64,000 nt of DNA from Flaviramulus sp. (GCA_030731745.1 JANQTJ010000028.1:1-64000); one strand, 5' to 3'. Positions 34,307-42,739 are shown, counted from the stretch's first letter. Program-made: numbers and translations. Notes: generated by a model from the sequence alone, not told the origin.

Positions 34307-35098
34307 ATGAAAACATTATTTAAAAAACCACAAGCTATACTTAGCATATTAGTTTTAGCAATTTTCGCAATTATCTCTTGCAGTAATAGCGATGATAGCT
34401 CAAATGAAGAAATGGAGGAAGAAGGAGAAGAAGGAATAACAGAATTAAGTAGTGCTTTTGCCCAGTTTTCAGATGCAGTTACCGTTATGTTATCTGATGA
34501 TGGAACCGAAATCTATATTGAAACAACAGGATTTCCAAATCATACTTCAATTTATTGGAATCCTACTAATGCACTCTATATAGACGAACCAACAGTTAGA
34601 AAAACAACCGAAAATACTTATATTGGAGGAGGTCGGGGTGAAGCTAGTTCGTTTACAGTTGATGCAACTCCAAACTTAACAGGAGCTACTGTTGCTACAC
34701 AATTAGGAACTATGGGTATCGCTGTAAGTGGATCAGCTATTTTTAATGACCAAGAAGGTAACGGAGATTTAGACGGAGCTGCAGGAGGGTTAGATTGGGC
34801 GGGAGCCCATAAAGGGCCTGGTGTCTATCACTATCATTTAGAACCTAGGCCTATTACTAATGATGATGAGAAATTAGTAGGGATATTACTAGATGGTGTT
34901 TTTATTTATGGAAGAAAGTGCCATTCCACTGGAACATATCCAACAGATTTAGACGCATCAGGAGGGCATACATCTACTACACAATATGAAACTGAAGCTA
35001 TTTACCATTATCATATCATTAATGAAGTCTATCCTGCATCTACATATGGGTATGACGACCCTATTGTTCTATTTGCAGGACCATTCCAAGGTTATTGA
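34307..35098 (+). CDS. YHYH-domain lipoprotein, copy A
   Basis: A 263-residue lipoprotein (lipobox AIISC, Cys25, followed by an acidic stretch, which suggests surface exposure). The YHYH domain is defined by two YHYH motifs, here at 174-177 (GVYHYHLEP) and 233-236 (AIYHYHIIN), with a conserved FPNHTSIYW near 76 and LDGVFIYGR between. The function is unknown; the aligned Tyr/His pairs look like a metal site. Its stop overlaps the TTG start of the MORN gene, so the two are translationally coupled. It is related to the protein at 37950-38714. Confidence 0.88.
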   Translation: MKTLFKKPQAILSILVLAIFAIISCSNSDDSSNEEMEEEGEEGITELSSAFAQFSDAVTVMLSDDGTEIYIETTGFPNHTSIYWNPTNALYIDEPTVRKTTENTYIGGGRGEASSFTVDATPNLTGATVATQLGTMGIAVSGSAIFNDQEGNGDLDGAAGGLDWAGAHKGPGVYHYHLEPRPITNDDEKLVGILLDGVFIYGRKCHSTGTYPTDLDASGGHTSTTQYETEAIYHYHIINEVYPASTYGYDDPIVLFAGPFQGY

Positions 35099-35730
35099 AA
35101 TATAGATATATGAAACCAATTCTTTTTTTTATGCTTATCGCGTTTTCGATAATAGGTTGTAAAGAAACTGAAGCTAACAAAATAGCAAATATTGTTTCAG
35201 ATGATAATGCTATACTTATTGATAGCATAGAAGTGCTAAAAGAAGAATTGGTTCTTAAAGGAAATAAGGGTAAATGGTATTATAAAGAACAACCCTTTAA
35301 TGGATATTCTTTAAAGTATTACCCTAATGGAACTTTAGAAGAGAAATGGGGTTTTCATAATGGAAAAAGGGAAGGTATTGCTAAGCGCTGGACTGAAAAT
35401 GGAATCCTTCAAGTAGAATCTTATTATAAAAATAACCTTTTAACTGGTGTGTATAAAACCTGGTGGGAAAATGACACTTTAGCAAGTCAATCTTATTATG
35501 AAAATGGTACTAAGCAAGGTGTAGATAAAAATTGGTATTCAACAGGTCAAATAGCCAAATTGCGAAATCTTGTTGATGGAAAAGAAAACGGTTTACAACA
35601 AGCTTGGTTAGCAAACGGAAAATTGTATGTTAATTATGAAGCAAAAAATGGACGTGTTTTTGGAATGAGAAGAGCAAATTCATGTGTTAGATTAGAGGAT
35701 GAAGTTGTAATCAGAAAAGTAAAGAAATGA
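35095..35730 (+). CDS. MORN-variant repeat lipoprotein, copy A
   Basis: A 211-residue lipoprotein (lipobox SIIGC) composed of at least five MORN-variant repeats of the toxin-antitoxin type (for example YYPNGTLEEKWGFHNGKREG, WTENGILQVESYYKNNLLTG). The last repeat is followed by a conserved Cys (NGRVFGMRRANSC), also present in copy B. The TTG start (overlapping the YHYH stop) is preferred because the paralogue at 38715 starts with the same TTGAAAT sequence; ATG at 35110 is an alternative. Probably a structural or interaction surface in the outer envelope. Coupled to the SCO gene by an ATGA overlap. Confidence 0.83.
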   Translation: MKYRYMKPILFFMLIAFSIIGCKETEANKIANIVSDDNAILIDSIEVLKEELVLKGNKGKWYYKEQPFNGYSLKYYPNGTLEEKWGFHNGKREGIAKRWTENGILQVESYYKNNLLTGVYKTWWENDTLASQSYYENGTKQGVDKNWYSTGQIAKLRNLVDGKENGLQQAWLANGKLYVNYEAKNGRVFGMRRANSCVRLEDEVVIRKVKK

Positions 35731-36395
35731 AGTATATAACTGTATTGTGTCTCTTGGTTTTTTTTAGTTGTAAAAAGGAAATCAAAAAAGAAAACATTAA
35801 GGTTGTTGAAACTAGTAGGGTGGATTATTTGCCCTATTACAATGATGAATCTTTTACGCCCCATTGGTTAACTCCTGGAAGCGATCAAGAAAAGGCATTC
35901 CATAAAATTCCAGATTTTAATTTATTAAATCAATTAGGCGAAGTAGTTACTCAAAAAACGTTTAATGATAAAATATACATAACAGATTTCTTTTTTACTA
36001 CTTGCCCAGGTATTTGTCCTAAAATGACCGGTAATATGGCTAAAGTACAGGAAGCCTTTATAAATGATTCTGATGTATTATTATTGTCACATTCAGTTAT
36101 GCCAACCACAGATTCTGTTCCAGTTTTAAAAACTTATGCAAAAAACAATAATGTCATTGATAATAAATGGCACTTAGTAACTGGTGACAAAAATGATATT
36201 TATAGTTTGGGGAGAGATCATTATTTTGTTGAAAATGATTTAGGAGAAGTAAAAAGTATTGACGATTTTTTACATACAGAAAACTTTTTACTTATTGATA
36301 AAAATAAACATATAAGAGGTATTTATAATGGCTTGAATAGAGCCTCAATAGCACAATTAATTATTGATGTAAAAGCACTCAAAGAAGAAATTTGA
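35727..36395 (+). CDS. SCO1/SenC-family lipoprotein, copy A
   Basis: A 222-residue SCO family thioredoxin-fold protein, anchored as a lipoprotein (VFFSCKK). The copper/thiol motif CPGICP gives Cys93 and Cys97 and the third ligand is probably His183 (FLHTENF). SCO proteins deliver copper to cytochrome oxidase or act as thiol oxidoreductases; here none of the usual oxidase genes are near, and the genes beside it are YHYH and MORN proteins. About half identical by eye to the copy at 39268-39909. Confidence 0.93.
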   Translation: MKYITVLCLLVFFSCKKEIKKENIKVVETSRVDYLPYYNDESFTPHWLTPGSDQEKAFHKIPDFNLLNQLGEVVTQKTFNDKIYITDFFFTTCPGICPKMTGNMAKVQEAFINDSDVLLLSHSVMPTTDSVPVLKTYAKNNNVIDNKWHLVTGDKNDIYSLGRDHYFVENDLGEVKSIDDFLHTENFLLIDKNKHIRGIYNGLNRASIAQLIIDVKALKEEI

Positions 36396-36421
36396 TTACT
36401 TAATAGATGTTTTTTGATGAG

Positions 36422-36455
36422 AAGCTTCGTGATTTATTTACGAAGCTTTTTTATT
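36422..36455 (+). terminator. Terminator of cassette A
   Basis: Perfect 9-base arms AAGCTTCGT (36422-36430) and ACGAAGCTT (36440-36448) followed by T residues. A very similar hairpin ends cassette B (39935-39965), a sign that the duplication included the 3' end. Confidence 0.88.
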
Positions 36456-36540
36456 TATAGCAGTTAAATTCTGATATGAATTAAACTTTACGAGTTTTTA
36501 ATAGTCTTAATAAAAAAACGAACTAAATAATTAAAGGAGC

Positions 36541-36612
36541 ATGATTAGAATTTTATCACCCAACGGAATGATAAATGGCAAGTCGCACATGACTTTTCGT
36601 AACAATAAGTAA
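36541..36612 (+). CDS. Possible 23-residue leader peptide
   Basis: ATG (36541) to TAA (36612) encodes MIRILSPNGMINGKSHMTFR plus three residues, preceded by AAAGGAGC 2 bp upstream. It lies just before the sulfatase gene. There is no independent support that it is translated. Confidence 0.25.
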   Translation: MIRILSPNGMINGKSHMTFRNNK

Positions 36613-36618
36613 TATCAC

Positions 36619-37932
36619 ATGAAGCTAACTTTTTATATTTTTCTATTCAGTATTATTTTTTTTTCATGTAGTAAAAGTGAAGAAGCTCAAGAAATTATAG
36701 AACAAGAAGAAACTAACATAGATATCACAAAACCCAATATTTTACTCGTTATTGCCGACGATATGGGATTGGATGCTACGCCAGGTTATGATTTAGTTAA
36801 CAGTATAAAACCACAAATGCCAAATTTAGAAGCCATGATTAGTAATGGTATTAAATTCACAAATACATGGTCTTATTCAGTATGTTCTCCAACGCGGGCT
36901 AGTATTTTAACTGGAAAATATGGTTTTAGAACAAATGTACTTCGAGCTGGAGATGTGTTATCTACTAGTGAGATTTCACTTCAAAAATATTTAGATAATC
37001 AAAATTCTGGATATAGTCATAAACTTATTGGTAAATGGCATCTCTCTAGCGATATAAATCATCCAAATAGTATGGGTATAGATGATTTTGCTGGCTTTAG
37101 AAATGGTGGAGTTACATCGTATTCAAATTGGGATTTTATAGAGAACCTTCAAACAAGTAATTCAACAGAATATACAACTACTAAATTTACCAATTTAGCT
37201 ATAGATTGGGTTGCAAATCAAACACAACCTTGGTTTTTGTGGTTAGCTTATAATGCACCTCACACACCTTTTCATTTACCACCAAATAATTTGCATAGCC
37301 AAGGAAGTTTACCATCAGAATCTTCTGCTATAGAAACCAATCCTTTACCATATTATTTGGCAATGATAGAAGCTATGGATACTGAAATGGGTAGGTTGAT
37401 AAGTACCTTTAGTCAAGAAGTTAAAGATAACACGATTATCATTTTTATAGGCGATAACGGTAGCCCAAGGCAAGTAGCACAAGTTTATCCTAACGGTAGA
37501 GCAAAAGAGAGTTTATATCAAGGCGGTATAAATGTGCCCATGGTAGTTTCTGGTAAAAATATAGAACGTATTGGTGCCATTGAAGACGCTTTAATAAACA
37601 CAACAGATTTGTATGCTACAATAGCAGAAATTGCCGGATTAAATATTGCTGAGATAAATGACAGTAAGAGTTTTAAATCTTTATTCAAAACCTCAAACAC
37701 AAGTATAAGAGATTACGCTTTTAGCGAATTAGAAGATACCTCTGGAAATATAGATTACACCATAAGAAATAATACATTCAAGTATATGAGTTTTTCAAGT
37801 GGCCAAGAGGCTTTATATAATCTTATAAACGATCCTTTAGAATCTACAAATCTTTTGAATAATACGTTAACAGATACAGAAAACAATAATAAACTGGCCT
37901 TAATTGCTGAGGTTACAAGGCTAAAACAATAA
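36619..37932 (+). CDS. Sulfatase lipoprotein (formylglycine type)
   Basis: A 437-residue sulfatase with lipobox IFFSC (Cys17). N-terminal metal residues are Asp47-Asp48 (IADDMG), the formylglycine precursor is Cys89 in VCSPTRAS (CxPxR), the lysine/histidine pair is in GKWHLSS, and the C-terminal metal site is in FIGDNGSP. It would need a maturation enzyme coded elsewhere. It is arylsulfatase-like in length; substrate unknown. It is placed between the two YHYH-MORN-SCO cassettes and runs, with 17 bp spacing, into cassette B, so it is likely co-transcribed with it, which is unusual for a sulfatase. Confidence 0.93.
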   Translation: MKLTFYIFLFSIIFFSCSKSEEAQEIIEQEETNIDITKPNILLVIADDMGLDATPGYDLVNSIKPQMPNLEAMISNGIKFTNTWSYSVCSPTRASILTGKYGFRTNVLRAGDVLSTSEISLQKYLDNQNSGYSHKLIGKWHLSSDINHPNSMGIDDFAGFRNGGVTSYSNWDFIENLQTSNSTEYTTTKFTNLAIDWVANQTQPWFLWLAYNAPHTPFHLPPNNLHSQGSLPSESSAIETNPLPYYLAMIEAMDTEMGRLISTFSQEVKDNTIIIFIGDNGSPRQVAQVYPNGRAKESLYQGGINVPMVVSGKNIERIGAIEDALINTTDLYATIAEIAGLNIAEINDSKSFKSLFKTSNTSIRDYAFSELEDTSGNIDYTIRNNTFKYMSFSSGQEALYNLINDPLESTNLLNNTLTDTENNNKLALIAEVTRLKQ

Positions 37933-37949
37933 CTTAAAAACTACTTCAA

Positions 37950-38714
37950 ATGAGAAAACTTAAATATCCAATTCAATTTTCGTTGCTTTTATTATTTATT
38001 TCCATAGCATGTTCAAGTGATGGTAATAATGAAGTTGTTAAAAAAATAGAACCTGAAGCAAATTATGATATTAGTTCAATTTTAACGAAATTTGAAGGCA
38101 CAGGTTTATCTTATTCCACAAGCGGAAATACAGTTACATTTACAACTCAAAATTTACCAAACCACACCAGTCCGTATTGGCCAACAAATAATCCACTTTA
38201 CGAAGTTTATAATGGTGCAAATTCAAGTTGGAGACAAAATCCTAATGAAATTGCAGAACAGAATATTGTACTAACCATAAATCTAAACCCTAAAGAAGCA
38301 CTCAATAAAGAAGCTACGCCATTGGGTCCTATCGGAATCTCGAGAAACGGTGTTGTGTTTTTTAATCAATATGCTGGCCCAGATTTACCACTTACTAACG
38401 AAATAAATTCGTTCGATCAATGGTTAGGGCATCCCACAGGAGGAAGTATTTATCATTACCATATCGAGCCAACTTATTTAACAACTACGTTTGGAGAGGA
38501 TGCTTTTTTAGGGCTTTTAGCCGATGGGTTTCCTGTTTATGGGCCAGTTGAAAATGGTGAAACCATTAGCAATACTGATTTAGATGCTTATCACGGGCAT
38601 ACTAGTGCTACAACCGATTTTCCAGATGGAATTTATCATTATCATATAACAAGTGAAGATCCATATCTTAATGGAAATGGATATTTCGGAACCCCAGGAA
38701 ATATTTCTAGATAA
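37950..38714 (+). CDS. YHYH-domain lipoprotein, copy B
   Basis: A 254-residue lipoprotein (Cys21 in SIAC) with two YHYH motifs at 168-171 (SIYHYHIEP) and 229-232 (GIYHYHITS), LPNHTSPYW near 69 and LADGFPVYGP between them. Related to the copy at 34307. It is followed directly by the MORN gene, whose TTG starts right after the TAG stop. Between the two copies the conserved residues are the motif blocks; the loops differ, so the duplication is old. Confidence 0.87.
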   Translation: MRKLKYPIQFSLLLLFISIACSSDGNNEVVKKIEPEANYDISSILTKFEGTGLSYSTSGNTVTFTTQNLPNHTSPYWPTNNPLYEVYNGANSSWRQNPNEIAEQNIVLTINLNPKEALNKEATPLGPIGISRNGVVFFNQYAGPDLPLTNEINSFDQWLGHPTGGSIYHYHIEPTYLTTTFGEDAFLGLLADGFPVYGPVENGETISNTDLDAYHGHTSATTDFPDGIYHYHITSEDPYLNGNGYFGTPGNISR

Positions 38715-39281
38715 TTGAAATTTAAAGTATTATATATTGTTTTTTTGACTTTCATTTTTATGTCTTGTAAAAATGAAAGCCAACATTTGATATTAGATGC
38801 ATCAAATCTAGGTTTGAAATTAGAAAATGGCGTTTTACAATTAAAAAGCATACCTTTTTTTGGAAAATTAAATACGTATCATATTAAGGGTAATTTGAAA
38901 TCTGAAATATATTACGTTGAAGGTTTAAAGCATGGTGATGAAAAACATTGGTATGAAAACGGATATTTAGCGATACAGCGTAATTATACAAAAGGTTTTA
39001 AAACAGGAATTCATAAAGCTTGGTGGGAAAATGGAAATCTTAGATTTGAATATTATTTTAATGATAAAGGTGAGTTTCATGGTAGTGTTAAAGAATGGTA
39101 TAATGAAGGAAATCTGCAAATGAGTTTTAATTATATAAATGGAAAAGAAGCGGGAAATCAGCTTGTACTGAAAAGTAATGGGAATATTAAAGCTAATTAC
39201 GAAGTTATTAATGGTGAACGATTTGGATTGATTGGTTTAAAAAAATGTTATACCGTAACCGAAATTAGTGATGCATTTTAA
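38715..39281 (+). CDS. MORN-variant repeat lipoprotein, copy B
   Basis: A 188-residue lipoprotein (lipobox FIFMSC) of four or five MORN-variant repeats (HWYENGYLAIQRNYTKGFKTG, AWWENGNLRFEYYFNDKGEF) ending in NGERFGLIGLKKC with the same conserved C-terminal Cys as copy A. The start is TTG; no in-frame ATG exists before the lipobox. Its 3' end overlaps the SCO gene by 14 bp. Confidence 0.8.
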   Translation: MKFKVLYIVFLTFIFMSCKNESQHLILDASNLGLKLENGVLQLKSIPFFGKLNTYHIKGNLKSEIYYVEGLKHGDEKHWYENGYLAIQRNYTKGFKTGIHKAWWENGNLRFEYYFNDKGEFHGSVKEWYNEGNLQMSFNYINGKEAGNQLVLKSNGNIKANYEVINGERFGLIGLKKCYTVTEISDAF

Positions 39282-39909
39282 TATAAAAAATATCAGTTTA
39301 TTAATATTAATTGTTTTTTACTCTTGTAAAGAAAAGCAAACAGAAACTGTTTCTGTTTTAAAACTTCCGTATTTTAATAGTGCTGAGTTTACTCCAGAAT
39401 GGAACACACCTACTCATAAAATTCCAGAGTTTTCATTTGTAAATCAAGATGGAGAAAAAGTGACTAACAAAACATTTGAAAACAAAATATATATTGCTGA
39501 TTTCTTTTTTACGAGTTGCCCAGGTATTTGTCCTAAATTAACTAAAAACATGAACAACTTGCAAACTACTTATTTAAATGATGATGACATAAAATTACTT
39601 TCACATACCGTTATGCCGTGGAAAGATTCTATTCCTGTTTTAAAACAATATGCTGAAAGAAACCAAGTAAATATTACTAAATGGCATTTAGTTACAGGTA
39701 ATAAAGATGATATATATGAGATAGCTAGAAACGGTTATTTTGCTGATGAAGATTTTACAAAAACCCAAGATGAAAGTAATTTTATTCATACCGAAAATTT
39801 TATTTTGGTAGATAAAAAAGGGTTTATTCGTGGTGTTTATAATGGTACTTTAGAAATTGATGTTGAACGCTTAAAACGTCATATTGAAATATTACAGAAA
39901 GAAATTTAG
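39268..39909 (+). CDS. SCO1/SenC-family lipoprotein, copy B
   Basis: A 213-residue SCO protein with lipobox FYSC (Cys20), copper motif CPGICP (Cys84, Cys88) and His174 (FIHTENF). It is the last member of cassette B and is followed by a terminator-like hairpin. The presence of two SCO proteins in one cluster suggests specialisation of copper delivery or of thiol reduction to partners in each cassette. Confidence 0.93.
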   Translation: MMHFNIKNISLLILIVFYSCKEKQTETVSVLKLPYFNSAEFTPEWNTPTHKIPEFSFVNQDGEKVTNKTFENKIYIADFFFTSCPGICPKLTKNMNNLQTTYLNDDDIKLLSHTVMPWKDSIPVLKQYAERNQVNITKWHLVTGNKDDIYEIARNGYFADEDFTKTQDESNFIHTENFILVDKKGFIRGVYNGTLEIDVERLKRHIEILQKEI

Positions 39910-39934
39910 TTTGACTAATTTTATTTAGTTGAAA

Positions 39935-39965
39935 GCGCTTCGTGTTAATTCATGAAGCTTTTTCT
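39935..39965 (+). terminator. Terminator of cassette B
   Basis: Arms GCTTCGTG (39937-39944) and CATGAAGC (39951-39958, one G:U) followed by TTTTTC; similar to the hairpin after cassette A. Confidence 0.75.
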
Positions 39966-39988
39966 ATTTTTATAGAAATTTGAAATTA

Positions 39989-41032
39989 ATGAAACAGTTT
40001 AGCGTAATAATTTTGTCATTTGTGTTTTTGTTTTCTTGTGGAAAAAAGAAAGTGTTTAAACCAAGACTTATTACTAAAGTTGAAATTGAAACGCTTTTGG
40101 AAGATTCTTTACTGAGTATTAGAGCCATTGAAATTCTTAATGATAAAAGTCTAGCATTTGCTGCTAACAATGGTGCATTTGGATTGTCTAATTCTAGAAC
40201 GGGGTTATGGCAAAAATCATTTCAAAAATATGATAGCTTAAATATACATTTTAGAGCAGTGGCTCATACAAGTAAAGATTTTTTTATGCTAAGTGTTGAT
40301 ACTCCAGCTTTACTATATAAAACAGGTAGTGATGGAAAAATGGAAGTCGTTTATAAAGAAGATGGGATTGGTGTTTTTTACGATTCCATGAATTTTTGGA
40401 ATGATGAAGAAGGCATTGCTATAGGTGACTCAAATAATGGTTGTTTAAGTGTAATTATTACTCGAGATGGCGGAGAAAGTTGGACTAAACTTTCTTGTGA
40501 TGCTTTACCAAAAGGAATTGAAAACGAAGGTGCTTTTGCTGCCAGCAACACTAATATTGCTATAGTTGGAGATAAAACTTGGATAGCAACAAATACAGGA
40601 CGAGTTTATTATTCGCATAATAAAGGAAACAGTTGGGAAGTTTTTGATACCCCAATTGTTAAAGAAAAGGAAACTGAAGGCATATATTCTATTGATTTTT
40701 ACGATGCACTTAATGGGTTTGCTATTGGTGGCGATTATACAAAACCTGATGATAATAGTGCCAATAAAATAAAATCTACAGATGGCGGAAAAACATGGCA
40801 ATTAGTTTCTCAAAACAAAAATCTAGGTTATAGAAGTTGTGTGCAATACATTCCAAATAGAGAAGGGAAGGAGTTGGTTGCTATTGGTTTTAAAGGTATT
40901 GATTACAGTAATGATGCTGGAGAAACTTGGAAGCACTTAAGTGATGAAGGTTTTTATACGATTCGGTTTTTAAATGATAGTATTGCTTATGCCGCTGGTC
41001 TAAAACGTATATCAAAACTTATTTTCAGATAA
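39989..41032 (+). CDS. Ycf48/BNR-repeat beta-propeller lipoprotein
   Basis: I choose ATG 39989 (MKQFSVIILS), giving a lipobox LFSC; TTG three codons earlier is possible. The 347 residues hold several Asp-box/BNR repeats (TRDGGESWTKLS, SHNKGNSWEVFD, STDGGKTWQLVS, SNDAGETWKHLS) of a beta-propeller related to the photosystem II assembly factor Ycf48, often annotated as oxidoreductase in flavobacteria. It probably serves as a binding platform. It is separated from cassette B by a hairpin but transcribed in the same direction. Confidence 0.82.
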   Translation: MKQFSVIILSFVFLFSCGKKKVFKPRLITKVEIETLLEDSLLSIRAIEILNDKSLAFAANNGAFGLSNSRTGLWQKSFQKYDSLNIHFRAVAHTSKDFFMLSVDTPALLYKTGSDGKMEVVYKEDGIGVFYDSMNFWNDEEGIAIGDSNNGCLSVIITRDGGESWTKLSCDALPKGIENEGAFAASNTNIAIVGDKTWIATNTGRVYYSHNKGNSWEVFDTPIVKEKETEGIYSIDFYDALNGFAIGGDYTKPDDNSANKIKSTDGGKTWQLVSQNKNLGYRSCVQYIPNREGKELVAIGFKGIDYSNDAGETWKHLSDEGFYTIRFLNDSIAYAAGLKRISKLIFR

Positions 41033-41061
41033 AAAAAGGGAGCTTTTTAGCTCCTTTTTTT
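41031..41061. terminator. Bidirectional terminator between convergent genes
   Basis: A7-GGGAGC-TTTTTA-GCTCC-T7 symmetric hairpin serving both the Ycf48-like gene (+) and the Spy-like gene (-). Confidence 0.9.
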
Positions 41062-41506
41062 AATTATCTTTTCTACCTTCCTCGCGCCATTTTTTAAATT
41101 GTTCAAAAAGTTTTTTGTTAAAATCTTCTTCAGCCTGTTTTAATAAAATGATTTTTTTTGGAGATATAACTTTTTTCAATTTAGCTATCAAGTCTATATC
41201 TAAATTATGTAGTTTATTTTCAGCATCCATAAGCTTATTTAAAAGCTCATTAGCTTTTTCATCAGATAAAGTAACAGTATTACTTTTAAATTCTTTATTT
41301 ATACTTCTGATCTCTGAGTGTTTAATTTTTAAATAATTATCATCAAAATCATTATAAATAGGCCAGAATTTTTGGGCTTCTTGTTGAGTTAAATTAAGTC
41401 TTTCGGTAATAAACGAAACTTTAAGAGCCTTAATTTTATCTCTTCGAGATTGAGAAAATAGACTTAAAGAGGTAAAAAGTAATAATATTATAGTAATTTT
41501 TTTCAT
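41060..41506 (-). CDS. Spy/CpxP-like sensor of an ECF sigma factor
   Basis: A 148-residue exported helical protein: signal peptide ending LFSQ, then LTQQEAQKFWPIYNDFD and long charged helices of the Spy/CpxP group. Third gene of the leftward sigma operon (42591 to 41060). In flavobacteria such proteins are commonly found with sigma and anti-sigma genes, and are thought to sense envelope stress. The mechanism here is inferred. Confidence 0.78.
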   Translation of the reverse strand: MKKITIILLLFTSLSLFSQSRRDKIKALKVSFITERLNLTQQEAQKFWPIYNDFDDNYLKIKHSEIRSINKEFKSNTVTLSDEKANELLNKLMDAENKLHNLDIDLIAKLKKVISPKKIILLKQAEEDFNKKLFEQFKKWREEGRKDN

Positions 41507-41517
41507 AATTATTTTTT

Positions 41518-42015
41518 TTAGTCAACCATTAGGCTTTCAATATCAATATGATTAACAATGTATGATTCAATATTTTCTTCATTAAAATTATAATCTATAA
41601 AATTCTCTTCTGTAAGCTCTTCTAATGTTAGTAAGTTGGCAATTTCATAAGAGTCAACACCTTCATTGATAATATAATTCTCAGCTGTTTCAATATCTAA
41701 ACTATCAAAAGTAATATTTCTTTCAAAAATAGATAGGTTGAATAATAGTAAAATAGCTGCAGCAATACTAGAAGCATAAACAAAATTCTTTCGATTAAAA
41801 AGTGAAATAACTTTAATATTTTCTTTTTCTGAAACTTTATCTAAAATTTTGTATTCAAGTGTTTCTAAATAGTTTTTGGGAATTTTAAAGCCTGATCTAT
41901 CTGATAGTTCTTTAATTTTTATAGAACTTAATAAAACATCATCAAAATTTTCAAAGTAATCTTTAGGAACTTTAAATCCAGCTTCTTTAATGTTATTTAA
42001 TTTATTTTGTTTCAT
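41518..42015 (-). CDS. Probable anti-sigma factor, one membrane span
   Basis: A 165-residue protein with two similar N-terminal segments (FKVPKDYFENFDD and FKIPKNYLETLEY, about 15-27 and 43-55), one membrane span at about 72-91 and an acidic periplasmic tail. The repeated F-K-x-P-K/DYF motif is characteristic of small anti-sigma-like proteins of flavobacteria. It follows the sigma gene by 33 bp. Confidence 0.7.
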   Translation of the reverse strand: MKQNKLNNIKEAGFKVPKDYFENFDDVLLSSIKIKELSDRSGFKIPKNYLETLEYKILDKVSEKENIKVISLFNRKNFVYASSIAAAILLLFNLSIFERNITFDSLDIETAENYIINEGVDSYEIANLLTLEELTEENFIDYNFNEENIESYIVNHIDIESLMVD

Positions 42016-42048
42016 CTTAGTATTAAGACTTATATTTTTGTTAAAGGT

Positions 42049-42591
42049 TTAATTTTTAGTTAAATAAGCTTCAATTTTTTTTATGGCGATATGGTAAGAT
42101 GCTTTTAAAGCACCTTCACTGGTTTCTAAAATATCTGACATATCCTTGTATTTTAGTTCTTGAAAATATTTCATATTGAAAACTAATTGCTGTTTTTCTG
42201 GCAAAGTAGCTATTGCTTTTTGTAATTTAAGTTGAATAACATCACCTTCAAAATAAACATCTGTAGCTAAATTATTAATAGCGAATTGTTTCATTTCTTC
42301 ATTAGAAGTTTGCAATCTTTTAGCATTTTTATTAATGAATGTTAGAGATTCATTAGTGGCAATTCGATACATCCAAGAGTATAATTTACTATCTCCCTTA
42401 AAATTATGAATATTTCTGAAAACTTTTATGAAAGTGTTTTGTAAGACATCGTCTGTATCATCATGAGATTTTACAATATTACGTATGTGCCAGTACAAAG
42501 GTTCTTTATATTGCGTTATTAACGCTTTAAATCCCTTGTCTTTTTGATTCTCAGATTTTAATTGTTCTAATAATTTAGCTTCTTCAATCAC
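42049..42591 (-). CDS. Second ECF sigma factor
   Basis: A 180-residue ECF factor: region 2 (DDTDDVLQNTFIKVFRNIHNFKGDSKLYSWMYRIATNESL) and region 4 (LPEKQQLVFNMKYFQELKYKDMSDILETSEGALKASYHIAIKKIE). It is first in a leftward operon with an anti-sigma-like and a Spy-like gene. No CAAGTTTTT/CATCTAAA promoter is present upstream, so it is probably not part of the regulon of the first sigma factor. Confidence 0.93.
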   Translation of the reverse strand: MIEEAKLLEQLKSENQKDKGFKALITQYKEPLYWHIRNIVKSHDDTDDVLQNTFIKVFRNIHNFKGDSKLYSWMYRIATNESLTFINKNAKRLQTSNEEMKQFAINNLATDVYFEGDVIQLKLQKAIATLPEKQQLVFNMKYFQELKYKDMSDILETSEGALKASYHIAIKKIEAYLTKN

Positions 42592-42702
42592 AAAAACACT
42601 TTGCTAATTAGACTATTAAATTTACTAAAAGTTTAAAGTCTATTTTTTTTAAATAACTTAAAAATATAACTTATTTAAAATCAGTTATTTAAATAATTTT
42701 AT

Positions 42703-42739
42703 ATCGACAAAATACATTTAAAATCGACAAAATACATTT
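42703..42739. repeat. Two-copy 20-bp tandem repeat upstream of the second sigma gene
   Basis: ATCGACAAAATACATTT occurs at 42703-42719 and 42723-42739, period exactly 20 bp, about 110 bp upstream of the sigma start. It could be a regulatory direct repeat or a slippage product. Confidence 0.6.

Noticed and set aside
36489..36527. Possible fifth ECF promoter before the sulfatase gene (CGAGTTTTT and later GAACTAAA).
   Set aside because: The spacing between boxes is 9 bases longer than in the four good sites and both boxes carry mismatches; at the correct spacing there is only an A-run.
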